A DNA stretch of 10,334 nt from Bacillota bacterium (GTDB lineage Bacteria > Bacillota > Clostridia > Christensenellales > CAG-138), in the NCBI GenBank assembly GCA_023453725.1, contig JAEXTB010000237.1, forward strand, positions 1 through 10,334. Reading direction: 5' to 3'. The notes under the pieces are model-generated. The model had not been told where the DNA came from. It made no database searches and was given only the letters and a program-made list of their open reading frames with translations. Shown one piece after another: positions 6,154 to 10,334 of this stretch; the first letter of the stretch is position 1, and the number at the start of each line of letters is the position of its first letter. The position numbers and the translations under genes are program-made.

Positions 6154-6651
6154 ATGCAATCCATCCGCAGTTTGTCTCCGGCGGCAAATAAAGATGCGCG
6201 TCTGCTCATACTCGGCTCCATGCCCGGCGTACAATCTTTACAAAAGGGACAGTACTATGCGCATCCGCGCAACGATTTTTGGCCGCTCCTATTTGCAGTA
6301 TTACGTGAAAACGACCCCGTTGAGTATGATGCGCGCATTGCGATGCTGTTAACGCACAAAATCGCATTGTGGGATGTCATAGGCGAATGTGAACGCGAGG
6401 GAAGTCTGGATAAAAATATAAAAGCCGCTGTCCCCAACGACATTCGCTGCTTTCTGGCGGCGCATCCTCTAATTAGCACGATATGTTTTAATGGCACAAC
6501 GGCACAGCGCACCTATTTTCAACATTTTAAAATACAAAAGGAGATAACATATCTGCTGCTGCCGTCCTCAAGCCCCGTGCCTAGGCGGCATATCCGCAGC
6601 CGCGAGGATAAGCTCCCGCAGTGGATGGAAATCCGCCGGTATCTGGAGTAA
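6154..6651 (+). CDS. hypoxanthine-DNA glycosylase (DNA-deoxyinosine glycosylase, UDG superfamily family 6)
   Basis: This is a predicted base-excision repair enzyme removing hypoxanthine, the product of adenine deamination, from DNA. The 165-residue protein is a single UDG-superfamily domain. It opens with LILGSMPGVQSL (18-29), then YYAHPRNDFW (34-43), where Asn40 corresponds to the catalytic Asn reported for the Methanosarcina enzyme. KIALWDVI (69-76), the GSLDKNI segment (83-89), FNGTTAQ (112-118) and LPSSSPVPRRHI (136-147) follow; the last usually reads LPSTSPANA, so the downstream part deviates. The start is the ATG at 6154, supported by AAAGGA (6140-6145) eight bases upstream; a GTG at 6124 lies before the ribosome binding site. 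No convincing promoter was found in the 103 bases shared with the divergent DUF1540 gene. Its 3' end lies 13 bases from the end of the converging zur gene. Confidence 0.9.
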   Translation: MQSIRSLSPAANKDARLLILGSMPGVQSLQKGQYYAHPRNDFWPLLFAVLRENDPVEYDARIAMLLTHKIALWDVIGECEREGSLDKNIKAAVPNDIRCFLAAHPLISTICFNGTTAQRTYFQHFKIQKEITYLLLPSSSPVPRRHIRSREDKLPQWMEIRRYLE

Positions 6652-6664
6652 TCCGCACCGAATT

Positions 6665-7081
6665 CTATTCCTTGTGCGCACAGGTATCGCAATACCCGTA
6701 TATCTCCAAATTGTGTCCGACCACCTGAAAGCCTTCTTCCGCAACCTTGGGCGTAAAATGCCCCAGCGGACAATCGTCCACCGGTACGATGCGCCTGCAG
6801 CCCATACACACCGCATAATGCCTGTGCGCATTGCGGTTGAGGGTATATACCGCCATATCGCTGTTGGTGACGGCCACCTTGGTGACAACCCCTTTTTCCA
6901 CCAGCAGTTCCAATACCCGATAAACGGTGGAGAGCCAGACGGTCTCCCCGCTTTTTTCAATTTGGGAGAAAATCCCCATTGCGCCCAGCGGCTGCTGCGC
7001 CCCCTCAAGCGCCTGCATGACAAGCGCGCGGGGCTTGGTGCGTTTGACGTCCTTGGGCCAGCCGTTTCCTTGTTCTTTCAT
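6665..7081 (-). CDS. zur: Fur-family transcriptional regulator, probable zinc uptake regulator Zur
   Basis: This 138-residue Fur-family repressor has an N-terminal winged helix with recognition region STVYRVLELLVEKG (51-64) and a C-terminal metal-binding and dimerisation domain. Two CxxC pairs, Cys92/Cys95 and Cys131/Cys134, should hold the structural zinc. His86 and His88 (HRHYAVC) and His123 are candidate sensory ligands. Fur, Zur and PerR cannot be separated reliably by these motifs; the Zur call rests on its place as last gene of a zinc ABC transporter operon. Its ATG (7081-7079) overlaps the znuB stop in an ATGA, with AAGGAG (7094-7089) inside znuB, so translation is probably coupled. 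A Fur-type inverted repeat at the operon promoter (9627-9641) is its likely target, implying autoregulation. No terminator hairpin is visible after it. Confidence 0.88.
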   Translation of the reverse strand: MKEQGNGWPKDVKRTKPRALVMQALEGAQQPLGAMGIFSQIEKSGETVWLSTVYRVLELLVEKGVVTKVAVTNSDMAVYTLNRNAHRHYAVCMGCRRIVPVDDCPLGHFTPKVAEEGFQVVGHNLEIYGYCDTCAHKE

Positions 7082-7914
7082 TTTGCCGCTCCTTGCCCGG
7101 AACCGTGCTGCGCCTTTTGTACGCGCAGGGCAACGGACCTACACAACAGTACTACAAGCAGCGTTACAACGCCCAGCAGCACGATGGTGCCGCCCGGCTT
7201 CAACCGCGCATAATACGCGAGAAACAGCCCCGCAACCGTAAAGAACACAGCAAAGCAAATTGAGTACAGCAGCGTCTTTTGAAAGCTCTTTTTTAACTGC
7301 ATTGCGCAGACCACCGGCAGCACCATCAGCGAAGAGACGACCAACGCCCCCACCGTGCGCGCGGCGATCGATACCGTGGCGGCGGTCAGTATGGTAAACA
7401 AAAAGCTGACCGTCTTTACCGGAACACCCGCAAGGCGCGCAGACCGTTCATCGAGCGCAAGAAAGAACAGCTCCTTGTAGAGCAATAAAAACGCAAGCAT
7501 CACCGCGGCGCTGATACCTATCACCAACGCCAGTTCAAAATCGCTGATGGCGACAATGCTGCCAAACAAAAAGCTGTTGAAATTGGCCGCGTTTTTTACA
7601 AACCCGGAAAGGATTGCCGCAAGGCCGATACCGGCCGACATGATGATGGAAATGGAGAGCTCCGCATATTGCGGGATACGCTTTCTGACAGCCTCAATGC
7701 CAAGCGCTGCAAGTATGGTAGCGCATACCGCCCCGAGTATGGGGTTGATGCCTATGACCAAGCCCCCCGCTACACCGGCAAGGGATGTGTGGGAAAGCGC
7801 ATCGCCAATCATGGACAGTCGCTTTAAGACCACCACGATGCCGATGCACGGTATGATGACGGCAAGCAATACGCCCGCAAGCAGCGCCCGCTGCATAAAC
7901 AGATACTCAAGCAT
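7078..7914 (-). CDS. znuB: zinc ABC transporter permease ZnuB (ABC-3 family)
   Basis: This membrane subunit of the zinc importer has 278 residues, the usual ABC-3 (PF00950) length, and mostly hydrophobic segments. The signature GDALSHTSLAGVAGG (37-51) is the hallmark cytoplasmic loop and helix of the ZnuB/MntB/TroC group. The C-terminal tail is short and basic with small residues. The ATG at 7914 has AAGGAGG (7928-7922) seven bases upstream, and that site overlaps the stop of znuC. The family also carries manganese and iron; zinc is favoured by the ligand set of the partner binding protein and by the Fur-family gene attached to the 3' end, whose start overlaps this stop by four bases. Confidence 0.93.
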   Translation of the reverse strand: MLEYLFMQRALLAGVLLAVIIPCIGIVVVLKRLSMIGDALSHTSLAGVAGGLVIGINPILGAVCATILAALGIEAVRKRIPQYAELSISIIMSAGIGLAAILSGFVKNAANFNSFLFGSIVAISDFELALVIGISAAVMLAFLLLYKELFFLALDERSARLAGVPVKTVSFLFTILTAATVSIAARTVGALVVSSLMVLPVVCAMQLKKSFQKTLLYSICFAVFFTVAGLFLAYYARLKPGGTIVLLGVVTLLVVLLCRSVALRVQKAQHGSGQGAAK

Positions 7915-7926
7915 CGCTTTGCCTCC

Positions 7927-8658
7927 TTAGTGCGTGCATCTTGCCGGATGCTTATGCTTGTGGGTCAGTTCCTCCGCGATCTGCTCGGGAGGAAGCTCCA
8001 CAAGACTTCCTTCCTCCAGGCAAAGCACGCGCGACACATACCCGCAAGCGCGGCCCATGTCGTGCGTCACCATGACCACCGTCACCCCCTGTTCTCGGTT
8101 GCACCGGGACAGAAGCGTATACAGCGTTTCAACGGTCTTTGCATCCACGCCCGTCGTCGGTTCGTCCAATATCAACAATTCAGGATTGTTGACCAGCACC
8201 CTTGCAAGCATCACCCGCTGCTGCTGCCCGCCGGAAAGCTCGCCAAAGAGCCTTTTCGCGTACGCTTCCATATGAACCTGCCGGAGCGCGTGCATTGCTT
8301 TTTCCTTATGCGCCTTGTTCGGTATGCGGAACAATCCAACCTCTGAATACAGGTTTAACAGCACAATTTCTTCTACGGTAGCGGGAAAGCCCGTATTTCC
8401 ATGAAACCCGTTCTGCGGCACAAATCCAATCCTGGACCAGCCTTTAAAATGCGGGATCTCCTCTCCAAAAAGGCGGATGCTGCCCCGCGAAGGAGACAAT
8501 TCCCCCAAAAGGAGACGCAGCAGCGTGCTTTTTCCCGATCCGTTGGAGCCGATGATGGAGACAAAATCGCCTTTCTCTACCTGAAATCCAACGTGATCTA
8601 AAATCTGCTCTCCGGTATAGCCAAAGCAGATGTCATGCGCGTCTATAATGGCTGGCAT
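7927..8658 (-). CDS. znuC: zinc ABC transporter ATP-binding protein ZnuC
   Basis: This cytoplasmic ATPase of the zinc importer has 243 residues and one complete nucleotide-binding domain: Walker A GSNGSGKST (37-45), Q-loop VPQNGF (80-85), signature LSGGQQQR (141-148), Walker B LLILDEPTTGVD (161-172) and switch His199. The C-terminal end is His-rich (THKHKHPARCTH, 232-243), four His and one Cys in twelve residues; this may bind zinc, but that is inferred. The ATG at 8658 has AAGGAG (8670-8665) six bases upstream. The gene lies 21 bases after znuA and 12 bases before znuB on the same strand, fitting one transcript. Confidence 0.93.
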   Translation of the reverse strand: MPAIIDAHDICFGYTGEQILDHVGFQVEKGDFVSIIGSNGSGKSTLLRLLLGELSPSRGSIRLFGEEIPHFKGWSRIGFVPQNGFHGNTGFPATVEEIVLLNLYSEVGLFRIPNKAHKEKAMHALRQVHMEAYAKRLFGELSGGQQQRVMLARVLVNNPELLILDEPTTGVDAKTVETLYTLLSRCNREQGVTVVMVTHDMGRACGYVSRVLCLEEGSLVELPPEQIAEELTHKHKHPARCTH

Positions 8659-8679
8659 ACCCCGCTCCTTTCTTCGCCC

Positions 8680-9603
8680 TTATTGCAGAGCCTGTTTGAG
8701 GGCAGACAGGTTTTTGCGCATAACGCTAAAATAATCCGCACCCTGCGCACGCTCTTCATCGGTCAGCCCTTCTAAAGGGCTTAACACAGCGGTAGTCGCC
8801 CCGGTTTCCGCCGCGATGGCCTCCGCGACATCCGGGCTGAGCAGTCCTTCAAAGAATATCGTCGTTACCTTCTTTTCCCGCGCAAGCTCAATAATTTCCG
8901 CCATGCGGCCCGGATCAGGCTCCGAATCCGGCGTCAGCCCTTCAATGCCGATCTGCGTCAGGCCATAAGCCGCGCACAGATAACCGTATGCCTCATGGGA
9001 AACGACGATCTCTTTTTTAGGCAGCACGGAAAGTGCGGCGCGGAATTCTTCATCCAGTGCGTCTATTTCACTTGCCCACTTTTCATAGTTTGCCTCATAA
9101 TAGGAAGCATTTTGGGCATCTGCCTGTACAAACGCGTTTTTAATGGTTTCGAGCTCTTTTTTTGCGTTCCGGGGGTCGAGCCAGACATGCGGATCCATGC
9201 CGCCGCGCTCCGCTTCCCCCGCTTCTTCATGCTCTCCCTCGCGCAGGAAAATGCCCTTAGAGGCTTCCACTGCAATCAAGGGAGACTCATCAAGCGAAGA
9301 GAGAATATCTTCCACCCAATGCTCCATACCTGCCCCATTGTAGAGGAACAGGTCCGCCTCCTGAAGCGACGCCATATCCGCCGCCGCGGGCTCCCAATCG
9401 TGCGGCTCCGTTCCATCCGGGACCAGCACGGTAATATCGGCTTTGTCCCCGCCTATTTTCTGCGCAAAGTCATACATGGTATAAAAACTTGTATATACGG
9501 AAAGCTTTCCGCTTTCTTCCGTCCCCTGCACTTTTCCGCTGCAGGCGGTAAACAGCACACTGGCGAGCACAATCAGCGCAATCGCCTGTAACAATCGTTT
9601 CAT
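8680..9603 (-). CDS. znuA: zinc ABC transporter substrate-binding lipoprotein ZnuA
   Basis: This extracytoplasmic zinc-capturing lipoprotein has 307 residues. The signal peptide MKRLLQAIALIVLASVLFTAC ends in a lipobox-like LFTAC, making Cys21 the probable lipidated residue; the Phe at -3 is slightly atypical. Candidate metal ligands are His68 (GTEPHDW), His139 (MDPHVWLD), His203 (VSHEAYGY) and Glu278 (SPLEGL). The third ligand is His, as in zinc-binding AdcA/ZnuA, where manganese proteins such as PsaA have Glu. A short acidic loop with His125 (about 121-133) sits just before the second ligand, where zinc binders often carry a His-rich loop. The ATG at 9603 is chosen because the signal peptide starts there and GGGGGA (9614-9609) lies five bases upstream. 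An upstream in-frame start at 9675 would lie inside the promoter. Confidence 0.93.
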   Translation of the reverse strand: MKRLLQAIALIVLASVLFTACSGKVQGTEESGKLSVYTSFYTMYDFAQKIGGDKADITVLVPDGTEPHDWEPAAADMASLQEADLFLYNGAGMEHWVEDILSSLDESPLIAVEASKGIFLREGEHEEAGEAERGGMDPHVWLDPRNAKKELETIKNAFVQADAQNASYYEANYEKWASEIDALDEEFRAALSVLPKKEIVVSHEAYGYLCAAYGLTQIGIEGLTPDSEPDPGRMAEIIELAREKKVTTIFFEGLLSPDVAEAIAAETGATTAVLSPLEGLTDEERAQGADYFSVMRKNLSALKQALQ

Positions 9604-9626
9604 GGTCGTCCCCCAAGGGCAGTATT

Positions 9627-9641
9627 TGCGAACAATTCGCA
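9627..9641 (-). promoter_or_regulatory. candidate Zur operator of the znuACB-zur operon
   Basis: The minus strand reads TGCGAATTGTTCGCA, a perfect 6-3-6 inverted repeat that also fits the 7-1-7 Fur-family architecture at six of seven arm positions. It starts five bases after the -10 hexamer and covers the expected transcription start, so a bound repressor would block polymerase. An extra GCGAAT half-site lies directly upstream, touching the -10. B. subtilis Zur sites have a related arrangement (TCGTAATnATTACGA) with different arm bases. Function is inferred from position and symmetry. Confidence 0.7.
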
Positions 9642-9646
9642 TTCGC

Positions 9647-9675
9647 ATTATACGTCGGTGCGATAAAGTTGTCAA
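9647..9675 (-). promoter_or_regulatory. consensus sigma-A promoter of the zinc operon
   Basis: On the minus strand, TTGACA (9675-9670) and TATAAT (9652-9647) are separated by exactly 17 bases. This is a perfect consensus, expected to be very strong when not repressed. The start point would fall near 9640 and the leader before znuA would be about 37 bases. Confidence 0.9.
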
Positions 9676-9755
9676 GCGCGGCCAGTTTACCCAACTGTTT
9701 TTTTAGTGTTTACGGGGATTCTTCCCGAGTTACAAAATCATACTTAAAAACAAGC

Positions 9756-9782
9756 TAAACGAAATTCGAAAATTACCGATAT
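9756..9782 (+). promoter_or_regulatory. sigma-D/sigma-28 type flagellar promoter of motA
   Basis: TAAA (9756-9759), a 15-base gap and ACCGATAT (9775-9782) match the Firmicutes flagellar sigma-D pattern TAAA-N15-GCCGATAT at 11 of 12 positions. A start near 9790 would leave a leader of about 43 bases to the motA ATG. An overlapping TATAAT (9780-9785) has no good -35 partner. The match agrees with the identity of the gene. Confidence 0.75.
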
Positions 9783-9832
9783 AATTATAACAGCAGGAAT
9801 TTAAAGGGCAGCAGCGCCTTGAGAGGTATAGT

Positions 9833-10334
9833 ATGGGTATTGCCACAATTATCGGTATATTTTTTGCGTTTGGCGCATTGATCCTGGGTTTTGTACTGGA
9901 ACATGGCGATATCATGTCCCTTTTTATTCTCAGTCCTGCGGTTATTGTTATCGGCGGCACGTTCGGCGTGCTGTTTATTGCGTTTTCCATTCAGGATGTT
10001 CTTAAGATCCCCGCCCTGATTGGGCGCGCCATGAGCAACCCCAAGGTTGACCTCCAGGGAACAATGGATACCATTATCGACATCGCCGTGCAGGTGAAAA
10101 AATCCGGTATGTTGATATTGGACCAAATGGTACGTGATCCGGCGTTTATCAAAAAGAACGACCCGCTTTTGATTAAGGGGCTTACGCTTCTTATGGACAA
10201 GCTGGACAAGGAAGAATTGCGCGAAATTTTAGAAAACGACCTTCGCGTGGAAGAGCAAATTAAAAAGAAAGAGCTTTCCATATTCGAGGCTGCGGGCGGC
10301 TTTTCCCCGACGCTTGGTATTATCGGTACAGTGC
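9833..10334 (+). CDS. motA: flagellar motor stator protein MotA (3' partial)
   Basis: MotA forms, with MotB, the ion channel of the flagellar stator in the cytoplasmic membrane and drives rotation by pushing on FliG. 167 codons are visible and the frame runs off the window. The first two membrane segments are at about residues 2-22 and 32-52. A charged cytoplasmic region (about 54-150) follows, and then FEAAGGFSPTLGIIGTV (151-167), the conserved entry to the third membrane segment, with Pro159 at the position of the essential proline of E. coli MotA (Pro173). GAGAGG (9821-9826) lies six bases upstream of the ATG at 9833. A sigma-D-like promoter precedes it. Whether the stator uses protons or sodium cannot be read from this part. 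The divergent neighbour is the zinc operon. Confidence 0.94.
   Translation, partial: MGIATIIGIFFAFGALILGFVLEHGDIMSLFILSPAVIVIGGTFGVLFIAFSIQDVLKIPALIGRAMSNPKVDLQGTMDTIIDIAVQVKKSGMLILDQMVRDPAFIKKNDPLLIKGLTLLMDKLDKEELREILENDLRVEEQIKKKELSIFEAAGGFSPTLGIIGTV

Noticed and set aside
6674..7241. Plus-strand open frames opposite the zur gene.
   Set aside because: The minus-strand Fur protein has intact CxxC motifs, a proper Shine-Dalgarno and an ATGA overlap with znuB; the opposite frames have none of these.
9604..9675. Longer in-frame start for znuA.
   Set aside because: It would begin inside the -35 hexamer and cross the -10 and operator. The lipoprotein signal peptide begins at the ATG at 9603.
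9683..9704. Short hairpin CAGTT-TACCC-AACTG followed by seven T on the plus strand, resembling a terminator.
   Set aside because: The stem is only five pairs with two G-C pairs, and no plus-strand gene ends nearby. It lies between divergent promoters and is probably chance, at most a weak insulator for motA.

Overview
The window reads as a chromosomal stretch from an anaerobic, probably motile member of the Clostridia (Firmicutes) with a medium-to-high GC content. The evidence is strong AGGAGG-type ribosome binding sites on almost every gene, consensus sigma-A type promoters, a sigma-D/sigma-28 type flagellar promoter, a small DUF1540 protein typical of clostridia, and a BMP/Nup-type nucleoside ABC transporter. 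The genus cannot be named from the sequence alone. No rRNA, tRNA, CRISPR array, insertion sequence or phage gene is visible. The genes are tightly packed and no gene-free stretch exceeds 300 bases.

Layout. (1) Positions 3-4613, plus strand: a four-gene ABC importer of the nucleoside (BMP/Nup) class. It comprises a substrate-binding lipoprotein cut by the window edge, two permeases and a double-domain ATPase. The ATPase is last, unlike the B. subtilis-type order. Two hairpins sit between the binding protein and the first permease. (2) Positions 4617-5850, plus strand: a separate transcription unit with its own near-consensus promoter and a leader hairpin. It encodes a short-chain dehydrogenase and a stand-alone TfoX C-terminal-domain protein, and ends at a 24-bp palindromic terminator. 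(3) Positions 5877-6651: a divergent pair, a 57-residue six-cysteine DUF1540 protein (minus strand) and a hypoxanthine-DNA glycosylase (plus strand). The DUF1540 gene is preceded by a match to the forespore sigma-G promoter. (4) Positions 6665-9675, minus strand: a zinc uptake and regulation operon, znuA-znuC-znuB-zur, driven by a perfect -35/-10 promoter. An inverted repeat of Fur-family type lies just downstream of the -10, so the last gene probably represses the whole operon. (5) Positions 9756-10334, plus strand: a sigma-D-like promoter and the first 167 codons of motA, the flagellar stator gene.

How the genes work together. The transporter probably scavenges nucleosides or a related ligand, but its binding protein has changes at a usually conserved ribose-contact motif, so the ligand is open. 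The zinc operon is a complete homeostatic loop: capture (ZnuA), membrane passage (ZnuB), ATP hydrolysis (ZnuC) and sensing (Zur). No wholly new system stands out. The most informative signals are regulatory: the candidate Zur operator, the sigma-G-like and sigma-D-like promoters, and the hairpins inside the transporter and dehydrogenase units.
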